A stretch of 53,436 nucleotides of DNA from Akkermansiaceae bacterium (GTDB lineage: Bacteria > Verrucomicrobiota > Verrucomicrobiia > Verrucomicrobiales > Akkermansiaceae): positions 92,324 through 145,759 of the forward strand of contig JANRFH010000052.1 of the NCBI GenBank assembly GCA_030725745.1, given 5' to 3'. The notes under the pieces were generated by a model. The model saw nothing but the letters and a program-made list of their open reading frames with translations, ran no database searches and had not been told where the DNA came from. Positions 43,006-52,087 of the stretch are shown here, one piece after another. The position numbers were made by a program, and so were the translations under genes. The number at the start of each line of letters is the position of its first letter. Position 1 is the first letter of the stretch.

Positions 43006-45495
43006 TTATTGTATTTCTTTGGATTCTCCTTTTTTCAGGGAAATCTGCTCGCTGAGCTGGCCATCGTTATACACACGGAATTTGGTATCCTTCTGAGCGC
43101 GTATCGTAGCTTTGACGAGTTTGCCGCCTTTCCACTCGATATCTACTTCGCAGCCTCCGCGTGCACGCAGGCCTTTGATCGAGCCATCTTTCCATTCGGA
43201 AGGCAGCGCGGGGAGGATGTGAAGGATATATGGCGCACCTATGAGTTCCTCGGGAGGTGCAACCGGGAGGAAGACATTCGGGCGCTCGGGGTCTTCTTGG
43301 TAGGCGACGTAAGCCGCTTCTTGGATCGTCTTTGCATCCTGATTTACGCTGCGGAGATGGCTTTGCAGAAGCATCTCGCAGATGCCAGAGACACCACCGA
43401 AGTTACCATCGATCTGGAAGGGCGGGTGGAAGTCGAAGAGGTTAATGTAAGCGCGTTTCGCAGTGAGAAATTTTACGAACTGATGGGCTTTGTCGCCATT
43501 GTGAAGGCGCGCCCAGAAGTTTGTTTTCCAGCCTGTGCTCCATCCGGTGGAGACATCACCGCGGTGCTTCATGGTTACGAGGGCGGCAGCCGAGAGCTTT
43601 GGCGTGGTAAGCGGTGAGAAATCGCGTCCAGGATGAAGAGCCATGAGGTGGGAGATGTGGCGGTGTGTGTTGTTGGGTTCATCCCAGTCCTCCGCCCACT
43701 CCTGCACTTGGCCGTGCTGGCCGATGCGCTGCGGGCAGAGTCTCGGAATTATTTCCATGAGTGTTTTTCTGAATTCAGGATCACGATCCAAGATGACTGA
43801 GGACTCGATGCAATCTGTGAAGAGGTTGAGCACCATTTGCTGATCCCAAGAAGCTGCCCAAGTTTGTTTATTCAGTTTTCCGTGTTGCTTGGTTAGGAAA
43901 AAATTCTCCGGTGACCAAGTGGGAAAAACGACGAGTGAGCCGTCCTTGTAGGGGGCGAGGAATTCTACGAAAAACTCGGCCGCGCCTTTCATGATTGGAT
44001 AGACTTCTTCGAGATATTTCTCATCAGCGCCGAAGGCATAGTGCTCGAAGAGGTGTTGCGTTAGCCAATGACCTGCTTGCTGGGTACGGCGACCGTGCTC
44101 GTTCTGGGCGGTGAAACCAAAGACGTTTCCGTTCAGTCCCATGCTCCATCCCTTTTCTATTCCGAAGGTCCCACGTGCGGTGTGCTTGCCCGAATCTGCG
44201 ATGACTTTCATGAATTCTACATAAGGAGTGAAGGACTCGGGAAGGTTCGCGGTTTCCACCATCCAGTAGTTCATGGCGAGATTGATGTCCGTGTGGTAGT
44301 CGCAGTTCCATGCCGGTTTCAGCTTAGTATTCCATAGGCCTTGCAAGTTGGAAGGAACCGGTGCGTCGCGTGAGCAACTGAACTGGAGGTAGCGGGAGTA
44401 ATTGAAGTAAAGGTTCTCCAGTTCGATGCTGCTTCCTTTTTTAAGGAGTTCATCGGTGGGTAGGCCAGAGGACTCGTGATTGAGTTTTAGCTCGAAGCGT
44501 TCTGTTAGGTCGTGGATGTCGGCTACATGAGCTTCCTTCAGCGCATTGTATCCCATGGCTACGGCAGCCTCTATGATCTTCTTGGTGTCGCCTTCGAAAT
44601 CTCGCCCTTTAAAGGTCGGATAGGTGGGCATATAGTCATTATAGCTGGCGACGTAGACCGTCACGTCTGTCGCGCCGGTTATCTCAAGTGAGCCATCATC
44701 CTTCGCCACGACTTTGCCGTCTTTCGCATCCACGCGCACGGTTTGAAGGAATTCCACTGGATCATTGACCATGGCTGCGGAGCCTTTGAGGCGGATTTCA
44801 TTTCCTTCGGATGTGATCTTGCGGTCGGGATGGGCGGTCTTCGCTGCGAGAGTGAGGTTCATTTCTCCGCCCTCCGAGGTGTATCTAGCTGCAAAGACAT
44901 CCTGTGGATGGCTACAGAAATACTCGCGTTTGTATTTCGTGGAGCCGATTTCATAAGTGACCGATCCGATTCCGCTAGAAACGTCCAAAGCCCGGACGTA
45001 TTCTTTTGCCTTTGAGAAATCATGGCCTGTTAGGATTTCAAGATCGGCGAGAGGCGCGTAGTTCCCGAGTTTGAGCTTGGATGAGAGATGCTCGGTGGCG
45101 ACGCTTTCGGCGCTGTCCGGCTTGGTTCCGAATTTTTCCTCACGGTATGCCTCGCGCACCTTTTCGAGAGCCTCGCTACCACCTGTTCGTGTTCCGGATT
45201 GTAGTGATTCATCGAGCCCGCGGCTGGTGTTCATCCATAGAGTGATGTCATTGAAAACGAGGTATTCGCGATCGACTCCACCCGAGAACATCGCCCCAAG
45301 GCGGCCGTTGCCCAGTGGCAGCGCTTCGGTGATGAATTTGTCTCCGGTCGGAGCTCTTTTCGTGGCATCTCGATTGATGTCGGTGGTGGCAGGTTGATGG
45401 TAGAAAAGAGTGTTCTGCGCATTCGCAGGATTCGATATCGCGGCAAAGGCAGCGACACAGGAGAGGATGATTGCTGAGGTTATTCTCTGTTTCAT
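43006..45495 (-). CDS. GH95 family glycosidase (alpha-L-fucosidase type)
   Basis: 829 residues. The signal peptide is 1-26 ([19 protein letters not shown]). The GH95 start is [32 protein letters not shown]. The catalytic half has [26 protein letters not shown] with the general-acid Glu, and [15 protein letters not shown] near the end, all diagnostic of GH95. Known members cleave alpha-1,2-L-fucose or L-galactose from polymers. It sits 35 bp after the GH117-like gene and is probably co-transcribed with it and controlled by the divergent XylR-like regulator. Confidence 0.93.
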   Translation of the reverse strand: MKQRITSAIILSCVAAFAAISNPANAQNTLFYHQPATTDINRDATKRAPTGDKFITEALPLGNGRLGAMFSGGVDREYLVFNDITLWMNTSRGLDESLQSGTRTGGSEALEKVREAYREEKFGTKPDSAESVATEHLSSKLKLGNYAPLADLEILTGHDFSKAKEYVRALDVSSGIGSVTYEIGSTKYKREYFCSHPQDVFAARYTSEGGEMNLTLAAKTAHPDRKITSEGNEIRLKGSAAMVNDPVEFLQTVRVDAKDGKVVAKDDGSLEITGATDVTVYVASYNDYMPTYPTFKGRDFEGDTKKIIEAAVAMGYNALKEAHVADIHDLTERFELKLNHESSGLPTDELLKKGSSIELENLYFNYSRYLQFSCSRDAPVPSNLQGLWNTKLKPAWNCDYHTDINLAMNYWMVETANLPESFTPYVEFMKVIADSGKHTARGTFGIEKGWSMGLNGNVFGFTAQNEHGRRTQQAGHWLTQHLFEHYAFGADEKYLEEVYPIMKGAAEFFVEFLAPYKDGSLVVFPTWSPENFFLTKQHGKLNKQTWAASWDQQMVLNLFTDCIESSVILDRDPEFRKTLMEIIPRLCPQRIGQHGQVQEWAEDWDEPNNTHRHISHLMALHPGRDFSPLTTPKLSAAALVTMKHRGDVSTGWSTGWKTNFWARLHNGDKAHQFVKFLTAKRAYINLFDFHPPFQIDGNFGGVSGICEMLLQSHLRSVNQDAKTIQEAAYVAYQEDPERPNVFLPVAPPEELIGAPYILHILPALPSEWKDGSIKGLRARGGCEVDIEWKGGKLVKATIRAQKDTKFRVYNDGQLSEQISLKKGESKEIQ

Positions 45496-45530
45496 GTTGA
45501 TCGGTTAATTTTTTTTTCGGAGGCTAAGTG

Positions 45531-46526
45531 CTATGGTTCTTCACTTAGTTCAAAGCGCTCGATGAAGGGAAGAAATCCTTTTTTTCCGCCAATGTGGACA
45601 CCCCACTCGATTCTCTCTCCCTTGCTACTGTCTGTAAATGCCTCCGGCCGATAGGCACCGCCTGCGTGTGGCACATGCTTCAAATTATCGGTCTTTTTGA
45701 AATTCACACCGTCTTCGGCATAAACGAGCGAATGCACCCATTCCTTGGGGCCTACCTTGCCGATGAGTGCCGACACGCCCTCGCCCTGTGGCCAGACCAG
45801 CACCTCATGGTTGCCGGGTATTACCGGGTTATCAGGATGTTTCACATAGGGGCCTTCGGGTTTGTCTGAGATCGCCAAGCCCATTTGTGTTTGTGAGGCT
45901 TTCTTGCCGAGTTGGCGACCTTTGTAATAGAGCCAATATTTTCCATCGCGTTTGATCAGGCAGGCATCGTCGATCAAGTGGCTGTCAAAGTCCTCGGGAT
46001 TGTCGCTTCCTTTCAAAATAGGCTCGTCGCCAACGCGTTCCCATGGGCCATCGGGAGATTCCGATGCTGCGATTCCAATCTTTGTATCGGGTCGCACTTT
46101 CATGTTTTTGGAGATGCCCGAGAAAAGGAGCCAATATTTGCCTTCGGCGACCAGAATGTTCGGTGTGAAGACACTAGCCTCATCCCACTTCCCGGCAGAC
46201 CCCTTGGGCAGAGCTATTCCTTTTTCCGTCCACGTGTGGCCATCCGCTGATGTAGCATACCAAACGGTGGCATCATACCCAGACGAGACGGCTCCCTTGG
46301 AATACCAGACATAGAAAAGATCACCGACTTTGATGATGTCGCTGGGATCGCGGCGCATGACGTTTTTTTCTGCTCCAATACCTGCGGCGTCTGAAAAAGT
46401 GATTTCCATTTCACCTAACGTTACTTCCTGCGCGTTGAGGGGCATGCCGATGAGGCATAGGAAGGAGAATGCGATGGTTGGAAGTTTTACGTCGAATTTC
46501 ACGCAGGAGTAACGCAACTGAGTCAT
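45531..46526 (-). CDS. GH117/GH43-like secreted glycosidase
   Basis: 331 residues from the ATG at 46526 (a TTG at 46538 would add 4). A signal peptide runs to about NAQ (LPTIAFSFLCLIGMPLNAQ). The five-bladed propeller has RRDPSDIIKVGDLFYVWYSK, GYDATVWYATSADGHTW, KWDEASVFTPNILVAEGKYW, DSHLIDDACLIKRDGKYW and HEVLVWPQGEGVSALI, a series that I associate with GH117-type enzymes (alpha-1,3-anhydro-L-galactosidase) and related GH43. The exact linkage is inferred. It is the first gene after the regulatory palindrome, so it would be the primary target of the regulator. Confidence 0.75.
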   Translation of the reverse strand: MTQLRYSCVKFDVKLPTIAFSFLCLIGMPLNAQEVTLGEMEITFSDAAGIGAEKNVMRRDPSDIIKVGDLFYVWYSKGAVSSGYDATVWYATSADGHTWTEKGIALPKGSAGKWDEASVFTPNILVAEGKYWLLFSGISKNMKVRPDTKIGIAASESPDGPWERVGDEPILKGSDNPEDFDSHLIDDACLIKRDGKYWLYYKGRQLGKKASQTQMGLAISDKPEGPYVKHPDNPVIPGNHEVLVWPQGEGVSALIGKVGPKEWVHSLVYAEDGVNFKKTDNLKHVPHAGGAYRPEAFTDSSKGERIEWGVHIGGKKGFLPFIERFELSEEP

Positions 46527-46552
46527 TAAGTATTTCAATAATTAACCATAGT

Positions 46553-46581
46553 TTGACCTTCCTTTGTCTGGATAGGAAAAT
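46553..46581 (+). promoter_or_regulatory. Candidate promoter of the XylR-like gene
   Basis: TTGACC (46553-46558), a 17-bp spacer, GAAAAT (46576-46581). The palindromic operator begins 6 bp after the -10. Confidence 0.4.
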
Positions 46582-46586
46582 TCTAG

Positions 46587-46606
46587 ATGTCGAATCGGTT
46601 CGACAT
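46587..46606. promoter_or_regulatory. Perfect palindrome, probable regulator operator
   Basis: ATGTCGAATCGGTTCGACAT, two 8-bp half-sites (ATGTCGAA and TTCGACAT) around TCGG, midway between the divergent glycosidase operon and the regulator gene. Position and symmetry fit binding by a dimeric LacI/XylR-type regulator. Confidence 0.65.
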
Positions 46607-46638
46607 TATTAAGAAATCAGGTCAAAAAATTCCCAGCT

Positions 46639-47775
46639 ATGAAGCGTATCGCCATTCTCGTTGAGACCTCCCTCGCCTCGGGGCGTGAAATCCTCTCAGG
46701 TATTTCCAGGTATCTCGACGAGCGCCCGGACTGGTCGATCTTCCTGCATGTTGGGCCATTGGGTGCCATGGCTCCAGAAGCGATACGAAACTGGCAGGGC
46801 GATGGCATCATCGCGAGGATCGCGAACGAGGAGCTTCACGAACTGATCCAAGCAAAAGGCCTACCCACCGTTGATGTCCTCGGAAATGTGACACCACTGT
46901 CCTACCCTTTGTTCAAGTGTGACGACCGAGCACTGGGCACCTCTGTCGCACGACATTTCTTGGAAAGCGGGCACAGGAATTTCGCTTTTATCGGTCTGGC
47001 AGAGGAGAGGTGGTCTATCGAGCGCGAAGAGGCATTCTCCGCTACGCTTTCTTCGAAAAATTACCCAGTGAGCGTTTTTCACATCGACCAACGACCGACG
47101 GATCACGTGGTCACGGGGGAGACCTTCGAATCACTGAAAAAGTGGCTATTAACTCTCAAGATCCCGACATCACTCATGATCGCCAGCGATCAGTTTGGCC
47201 CCATCGTTTTCGAGGCCTGTCATCAGCTCGGTCTTTCCATTCCCGAAAATGTCAGCGTTATCGGCGTGGATAATGACGAGCCTTTCTGCAATCTGTGTCG
47301 CCCCCGCCTCAGCAGCGTCATGCCAGATCACAAGCGCGTCGGCTATCAAGCGGCGAAAGCCCTCGGTCGGCTCATGCAGGGAAAGAAGCTCCCCGAGCAG
47401 GTCGTGGAGATAGGCTCAAACACCCTGCACCGTCGCCAATCGAGCGACTTCATGGCGATTGACGATCCGGCGGTAATCATTGCGGTGAAATATATCCGGG
47501 AAAATGCCTCGAAAAGCCCGAGTCTGGATCTTGTTGCAGAGGCCGCCGGTCTTTCCCGCACCGTCCTTCAGCGCCGCTTCCGCGAGTATCTGAATCGCAC
47601 CGTCGGCGATGTGATCCTGCGCGAAAAGCTCCGCCTCGCCCGTGAGATGCTCAGCGGGACGGACATGCCCATCCCCACCATCGCGGAGCGCAGCGGCTTC
47701 ACTTCACAGGAATACATGAACCACGTTTTCAAATTTCACCTGAAAACGACCCCGAAAAAATACCGGGCTTTCTGA
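46639..47775 (+). CDS. XylR-like transcriptional regulator (LacI-type sensor plus AraC-type HTH)
   Basis: 378 residues. The N-terminal part is a periplasmic-binding-protein-like sugar sensor without its own HTH (RIAILVETSLASGREILSGI, FIGLAEERWSIEREEAF, IPENVSVIGVDNDEPFCNLC). The C-terminal 100 residues are an AraC-type double HTH (SLDLVAEAAGLSRTVLQRRF, IPTIAERSGFTSQEYMNHVF). The pairing matches the XylR family of Planctomycetes/Verrucomicrobiota and enteric XylR. It is divergent from GH117-like and GH95 genes and should respond to a sugar released from their substrate. The inducer is unknown. Confidence 0.88.
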   Translation: MKRIAILVETSLASGREILSGISRYLDERPDWSIFLHVGPLGAMAPEAIRNWQGDGIIARIANEELHELIQAKGLPTVDVLGNVTPLSYPLFKCDDRALGTSVARHFLESGHRNFAFIGLAEERWSIEREEAFSATLSSKNYPVSVFHIDQRPTDHVVTGETFESLKKWLLTLKIPTSLMIASDQFGPIVFEACHQLGLSIPENVSVIGVDNDEPFCNLCRPRLSSVMPDHKRVGYQAAKALGRLMQGKKLPEQVVEIGSNTLHRRQSSDFMAIDDPAVIIAVKYIRENASKSPSLDLVAEAAGLSRTVLQRRFREYLNRTVGDVILREKLRLAREMLSGTDMPIPTIAERSGFTSQEYMNHVFKFHLKTTPKKYRAF

Positions 47776-47790
47776 GCTAGGGGGAAATTC

Positions 47791-48648
47791 TCAGAGATAG
47801 CCGAGTGACTGCAGGAAGGTGACGCTATCCTCCATCGCTTTATCGTAAACCTTCGTATCCTTGGTTTTAGGGCGGAAAAGAGGGGAGTTAAAAAAGCCGT
47901 GCCCCTCTCCGGGAAACGGGATGAGATCGCAACGATTGCCTGCTTCTTTCATCAACTTGGCGAAGCGCTCAGCGTTCTCGAAAGGCACGGTGGTATCCTT
48001 TGTGCCGTGCAACAGCAGAGTCGGAGTAATCCCCTCATGCACGTGGTGGGTAGGCGAAATCTCAGTCATGCGATCCTGCCCCACGCTCTTGAGTCCGTAG
48101 CCCTTATCAGTGGTGTCCAAAACTGGGTTGTAAAGCATCATGGCATTCGGGACGGAGCTGATCGATAGATCTTCGCTTTCGTTATCCAACCCCTTGATCA
48201 CGCCCGTGCATCCGGCGATATGGCCACCTGCCGAGCCACCAGAGGCGACGATTCGATCCGGATCCACCCCGAACTCTTCGGCATGCGCCCGCACCCAGCG
48301 GATCGCCGATTTTGCATCCTCCACGGCCTCGAAGGGAGTGGTCTTGTTACGGCTCTTCACACGGTATTCCGCCGAAAAGCAGACGATGCCTTTCTTTGCG
48401 AAAAAGTCCGCCTGCTGGTAAAACTGCTTTGGATCGCCGCTTGCCCAGCCACCTCCGAAAAAGAAAACGATGGCCGGCCTTTTCTCCGCAGCCTTGTCAT
48501 CTTTGGGCTTGAAGACATGCAGTTTTAGCTCGGTTTCCCCGATGGTTTTGTAAACGGGAGACTCGTCGGGCGTGAATTCAGCCGCCCTCGAAGTCAATGG
48601 CAGCAGCGCAAGACCGAGAAGGACGGGGGCAATCAGTTTTCTTTTCAT
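47791..48648 (-). CDS. Secreted alpha/beta-hydrolase, esterase/acetyl-xylan-esterase-like
   Basis: 285 residues. Signal peptide 1-22 (LLGLALLPLTSRA). The oxyanion motif reads VFFFGGGW (the more usual HGGG has Phe instead of His). The nucleophile is S139 in GGSAGG, with a late Asp (LLHGTKDTTVP) and His (FPGEGHGFF). The family (BD-FAE/GDXG-type) includes sugar de-acetylases, fitting the glycan locus. It follows the LamG-like gene by 23 bp and converges with the regulator gene, 15 bp away. Confidence 0.85.
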   Translation of the reverse strand: MKRKLIAPVLLGLALLPLTSRAAEFTPDESPVYKTIGETELKLHVFKPKDDKAAEKRPAIVFFFGGGWASGDPKQFYQQADFFAKKGIVCFSAEYRVKSRNKTTPFEAVEDAKSAIRWVRAHAEEFGVDPDRIVASGGSAGGHIAGCTGVIKGLDNESEDLSISSVPNAMMLYNPVLDTTDKGYGLKSVGQDRMTEISPTHHVHEGITPTLLLHGTKDTTVPFENAERFAKLMKEAGNRCDLIPFPGEGHGFFNSPLFRPKTKDTKVYDKAMEDSVTFLQSLGYL

Positions 48649-48671
48649 AAATTGGTTCTACAACCATACGG

Positions 48672-49535
48672 CTACAGCCCGTAGTCAGCTTTCAAAGTCT
48701 TTGCCATCTCGGCAAGTTCTTCATCACTCAAAGGCCTATCAAAGATCAAGAACCGCGCGATCTCGCCGCAGAACGATTCATGCCCGGGATGATTCGTCGC
48801 ATCCCTTTCCTGGCCAACCGCCATTTTCGACGGATTTGCCTCGGGGTTCACTGGCACCTGCTTGCTGTCAACGGGCTCCGTGGAATTAACATAAAGATCA
48901 AGCGCGACCGTTTCTGTTCCTGCACCCATTCGCCCCATGATTAGATGGTATTTTCCTGCTTCCAGAGGCTCTTTGGAAACGACCTGAGGATTCATCTTAT
49001 CATCCCATAGCGGCGGCTTCTTTTTCCAAAACTTGATCCCGTTTCTAGTTCCCATCCACACGCGGTTGTCATCCATCAGGTTCCCCCAGAAGCCTTCGTA
49101 GTCGGGGCCGTTGCGCAGGTTTCCGAAAAACGAATTCACATCCTTTTTGCCGGGCTTCTGCTTGTCGGCGGAGATCACCGCGAACCAGGTGTATCCGCTT
49201 CCGGTGATCAGGTGGTCGAAGGCGTCCTCGTTCATGTTCACCAGCTCCTGCTGTTGGAAATCGAGCGAGCTGTGTCCATTAAGCTCCGCCACATTCTTCT
49301 GCAGCGTCGGCCTTCCGGAGCCTTCCTCCTTTCGTCCTTCATCGCGTTTCACGAAAATATCCGCCTCCGCGTCCGCCACCTGATTGTGCCAAGCCTTCAC
49401 CTTATCGGCATCTTCCGTCTCAACGCCCTTGTCGGCATCGAGATCCAGCATAAGCCCTGTAGTGACCGGTAGCTCCGAGGCCTGTATGCCTCCGGACAGG
49501 ACCAGGAGGAAAAATAGGATTTTAAGGTTATTCAT
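48672..49535 (-). CDS. Secreted LamG/concanavalin-like protein
   Basis: 287 residues from the ATG at 49535. The signal peptide is 1-19 (NLKILFFLLVLSGGIQAS). The mature part has TGLMLDLDADKGVE, SSLDFQQQE and a C-terminal FCGEIARFLIFDRPLSDEELAEM, the pattern of a concanavalin A-like/LamG-type jelly-roll domain that often binds carbohydrates. No catalytic residues are visible. It is the first gene of a pair with the esterase and may be its binding partner. Confidence 0.72.
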   Translation of the reverse strand: MNNLKILFFLLVLSGGIQASELPVTTGLMLDLDADKGVETEDADKVKAWHNQVADAEADIFVKRDEGRKEEGSGRPTLQKNVAELNGHSSLDFQQQELVNMNEDAFDHLITGSGYTWFAVISADKQKPGKKDVNSFFGNLRNGPDYEGFWGNLMDDNRVWMGTRNGIKFWKKKPPLWDDKMNPQVVSKEPLEAGKYHLIMGRMGAGTETVALDLYVNSTEPVDSKQVPVNPEANPSKMAVGQERDATNHPGHESFCGEIARFLIFDRPLSDEELAEMAKTLKADYGL

Positions 49536-49607
49536 AGCCTGAAGATTAGATAGCCACCCCAAGCTGGAAAGCATGGAATTTCAACCGCCGGTATGGCCGT
49601 TAATCGA

Positions 49608-51275
49608 TTATTTCCCTTTGCCCCAGGAGTCGCGGAGCGGGGTGGTGCGGTTGAAGACGGCGGCTTGGCCGGGGATGTGTTCTTTTGTATCCGCGATGAA
49701 GTAGCCCATGCGCTCGAACTGGCAGGCGAAGCCGGCCGCTTCGGTGGCGAGCGAGGCTTCGACTTTCGCGGAGACGGTTTTGACGGAGTCGGGATTGAGG
49801 ACGCTCAGGAAACCACCTTCGGCGGCATCGGGATCCTCGACGGTGAAGAGTCTGTCGTAGAGGCGGACTTCGGCATCGGCGGCGGTGGCGGCATCGACCC
49901 AATGGATGGCGGCTTTGCAGACGACGCCTTCGGGGGAGTCTTTGCCGGTGGTGTTTGGAAGGAGTTTGGTGCGGATGAGGGTAATTTCTCCCGCGTCGTT
50001 TTTCTCGAAGCCAACGCACTGGATGATGGGGCCGCCACGGAGGCGGACGTATTTGTCCGGGGCGAGGCGGAAGTATTTCTTCTCGGGAATTTCCTGGAAA
50101 TCGTCGCGCTCGATGAAAATTTCGGAAGAGAAGGAGACTTCGCGCTCGCCGAAGGATTCGTCCTGCGGGTGGTTGGGAATTACGGCGGTCGCCGTAGGTT
50201 CATCGGAAAAGTTTTCGATGACGACTTTCAACGGATCGAGCACGGCCATGCGGCGGGGTGCGGTGGAGTTGAGCTGGTTGCGGATGTCGTGCTCCAAGAG
50301 GGCGACGTCGGTGGTGCCGTTGTATTTTGTGATGCCGATGTGCTTACAGAAATGGCGGATGGCCTCGGCGGGGTAGCCACGGCGGCGGATGCCGGAGATG
50401 GTGGGGAGGCGTGGGTCGTCCCAGCCGGAGACGTGGCCTTCTTGCACGAGCTGGAGGAGCTTGCGCTTGGACATGATCGTGTAGGTGAGGCTGAGGCGCG
50501 CGAATTCGATCTGGCGCGGGGTGGAGGGGACTGGGCAGTTTTTGATGAACCAGTCGTAGAGCGGGCGGTGGTTCTCAAACTCAAGGGTGCAGAGGGAGTG
50601 TGTGATGTGCTCCTTCGCGTCTTCAAGGGGGTGGGCGAAGTCATACATGGGGTAGATGCACCATGCGCTGCCAGTGTTGTGGTGCTCGCGGTGCATGATG
50701 CGATACATGACGGGATCGCGCATGTTCATGTTCGAGGAGGTCAGGCCGATTTTGGCACGGAGGACGGCTTCGCCTTCTTTGAATTTCCCGTCGCGCATTT
50801 CCGCGAACTTTTCGAGGTTTTCCTCGACGGAGCGGTCGCGGAATTTCGAAGGGGTGCCGGGTGTCTGGACGTTGCCGCGGTGGAGCTTGATTTCCTCGGG
50901 GCTTTCCTCATCGACGTAGGCGAGACCGTTTTTGATGAGGTGCACGGCGCAATCGTGGAAGTATTCGAAGTAGTCGCTTGCGAAGTAGAGGTCGTCGCCC
51001 CAGTCGAAGCCGAGCCATTTCACGTCTTCTTTGATGGAGTTGACGTATTCGGTTTCCTCCTTTTCGGGATTGGTGTCATCGAAGCGGAGATGGCATTTAG
51101 CGCCCGGGTGCTCGCCGGCGATGCCGAAGTTTAGGCAGATGGATTTAGCGTGACCGAGGTGGAGGTAGCCGTTCGGCTCGGGCGGGAAACGGGTGATGGT
51201 GGTCTCGTGTTTTCCGGAGGAGAGATCGGTGGCGATGATTTCTCGGATGAAGTCTAGTTTCGGTGTGTCTGACAT
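49608..51275 (-). CDS. glnS: Glutaminyl-tRNA synthetase
   Basis: 555 residues from the ATG at 51275 (an earlier in-frame start at 51317 would translate the intergenic repeat and is rejected). RFPPEPNGYLHLGHAKS contains HIGH-like HLGH (39-42), and MSKRKLL is the KMSKS loop. The anticodon-binding beta-barrels follow. Length and order match bacterial GlnRS. Its presence means the cell charges tRNA-Gln directly. Alone on its strand between vapC and the LamG-like gene. Confidence 0.97.
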   Translation of the reverse strand: MSDTPKLDFIREIIATDLSSGKHETTITRFPPEPNGYLHLGHAKSICLNFGIAGEHPGAKCHLRFDDTNPEKEETEYVNSIKEDVKWLGFDWGDDLYFASDYFEYFHDCAVHLIKNGLAYVDEESPEEIKLHRGNVQTPGTPSKFRDRSVEENLEKFAEMRDGKFKEGEAVLRAKIGLTSSNMNMRDPVMYRIMHREHHNTGSAWCIYPMYDFAHPLEDAKEHITHSLCTLEFENHRPLYDWFIKNCPVPSTPRQIEFARLSLTYTIMSKRKLLQLVQEGHVSGWDDPRLPTISGIRRRGYPAEAIRHFCKHIGITKYNGTTDVALLEHDIRNQLNSTAPRRMAVLDPLKVVIENFSDEPTATAVIPNHPQDESFGEREVSFSSEIFIERDDFQEIPEKKYFRLAPDKYVRLRGGPIIQCVGFEKNDAGEITLIRTKLLPNTTGKDSPEGVVCKAAIHWVDAATAADAEVRLYDRLFTVEDPDAAEGGFLSVLNPDSVKTVSAKVEASLATEAAGFACQFERMGYFIADTKEHIPGQAAVFNRTTPLRDSWGKGK

Positions 51276-51290
51276 GAGTGGAAGAGGTTT

Positions 51291-51320
51291 GAACCGCCAA
51301 GACGCTAAGTTCGCCAAGGC
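51291..51320. repeat. 'cgccaag' periodic intergenic repeat, copy 2
   Basis: Same element as 34151-34180 (about 9-10 bp period), in the glnS-vapC gap. Confidence 0.65.
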
Positions 51321-51336
51321 TGAGATTGTGTGATTT

Positions 51337-51367
51337 AACCGCGAAAGAACGCGAATGGGCGCAAAAG
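51337..51367. repeat. 'cgcgaa' periodic intergenic repeat
   Basis: CGCGAA elements (aaccGCGAAagaaCGCGAAtgggCGC), a class often seen in Verrucomicrobiota and Planctomycetes. Adjacent to the CCAAG array. Confidence 0.5.
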
Positions 51368-51376
51368 GAAGATTTT

Positions 51377-51781
51377 TTAAGGGATGACGAAGGCACCGGG
51401 GATGCCGGTGTCGAGGGTGGCTAGTTTCAGTCGGTGTTTTTGAGCGAGGGTGAGTAGATGGGAGTCGGTGGTGTGTTTCGCATTCTTACACCAAGCGGGA
51501 AATTTTCGGCGCGAGGATAGATCGTCGGGGAGGAAGGCGTGTCGGCTCCCGAGTTGCTCAAGCATAGTGGAAAGAATGTCTACAGCGAGTTCTATAGATA
51601 CCGCTCCACCGGATCTCTGAATCGAGATGCGAACAAACCCGGTTTCGGGGATCGCAGAGGTATAGATTTTGCATTCGTTTTCCGTTAAACAGTCACGGAT
51701 CCATGATGCAGCACGAACATGCAGCGGATGGTCTTTCCAGCCCCACGCGACCAAGGTGTTGACGTCCAGAAGAAATTTCAT
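51377..51781 (-). CDS. PIN-domain ribonuclease toxin (VapC family)
   Basis: 134 residues. The PIN fold starts FLLDVNTLVAW, with the first acidic metal ligand in DVN, followed by a conserved Glu in IPETGFVRI and late acidic residues in TTDSHLLTLAQ and ATLDTGIP. All four expected acidic positions are present, so the toxin looks intact. Its ATG overlaps the vapB stop as ATGA, implying translational coupling. VapC toxins cleave specific tRNAs or rRNA. Confidence 0.88.
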   Translation of the reverse strand: MKFLLDVNTLVAWGWKDHPLHVRAASWIRDCLTENECKIYTSAIPETGFVRISIQRSGGAVSIELAVDILSTMLEQLGSRHAFLPDDLSSRRKFPAWCKNAKHTTDSHLLTLAQKHRLKLATLDTGIPGAFVIP

Positions 51782-52017
51782 GGGAAATCCGCGAGCATCT
51801 CTTTCACTGACTCATTTGTGAGAGGGATAAAGCTTGGGTCGCCTTTGAAAATTCTCGCTCCTGTGTATTCACAGATCACCGTTTCCGGAGGCTTGCGTGT
51901 TTCCGGGATGATCGCTCTACGTCTGAGAAGTTCGGAAACAGTAATGCCTTCGGCTTTTGCTTGGCGGCGGATGGACTCCGCTTCCTCGTCTCGGACTTTG
52001 AAGGTGAGTGTTGTCAT
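51778..52017 (-). CDS. Ribbon-helix-helix antitoxin (VapB-like)
   Basis: 79 residues from the ATG at 52017. TLTFKVRDEEAESIRRQAKAEGITVSELLRRR is the ribbon-helix-helix DNA-binding domain. The C-terminal tail (ARIFKGDPSFIPLTNESVKEMLADFP) would neutralise VapC. The frame stays open upstream but the start at 52017 sits directly against the operator palindrome. It forms an intact module with the overlapping vapC. Confidence 0.85.
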   Translation of the reverse strand: MTTLTFKVRDEEAESIRRQAKAEGITVSELLRRRAIIPETRKPPETVICEYTGARIFKGDPSFIPLTNESVKEMLADFP

Positions 52018-52053
52018 AGGTATTACGGTAATACCTGATCTTAGCTGAGTCAA
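52018..52053 (-). promoter_or_regulatory. vapBC operator/promoter
   Basis: AGGTATTACGGTAATACCT at 52018-52036 is a perfect 9-1-9 palindrome ending one base before the vapB ATG. On the minus strand TTGACT (52053-52048), a 17-bp spacer and TACCGT (52030-52025) place the -10 inside it. This suits autorepression by a VapB-VapC complex, with a nearly leaderless mRNA. Confidence 0.65.
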
Positions 52054-52066
52054 TATGGGACTCGCC

Positions 52067-52086
52067 GGCTGAAGCCAGCGCTCCGT
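52067..52086. repeat. Hairpin repeat, copy 3 (GGCT-GA-AGCC, tail GCTCCGTT)
   Basis: Shorter stem than copies 1 and 2 but the same GA loop and CTCCGTT/GTTCCGTT tail, in the vapB-dipeptidase gap. Confidence 0.5.
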
Positions 52087-52087
52087 T

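Noticed and set aside
49593-51134. 513-codon open frame on the plus strand opposite glnS
   Set aside because: Shadow of glnS caused by GC-biased codons; low-complexity Gly/Val/Asp/Glu translation with no family features.
51276-51317. 14-codon extension of glnS
   Set aside because: It translates an intergenic repeat; the ATG at 51275 matches the GlnRS start.
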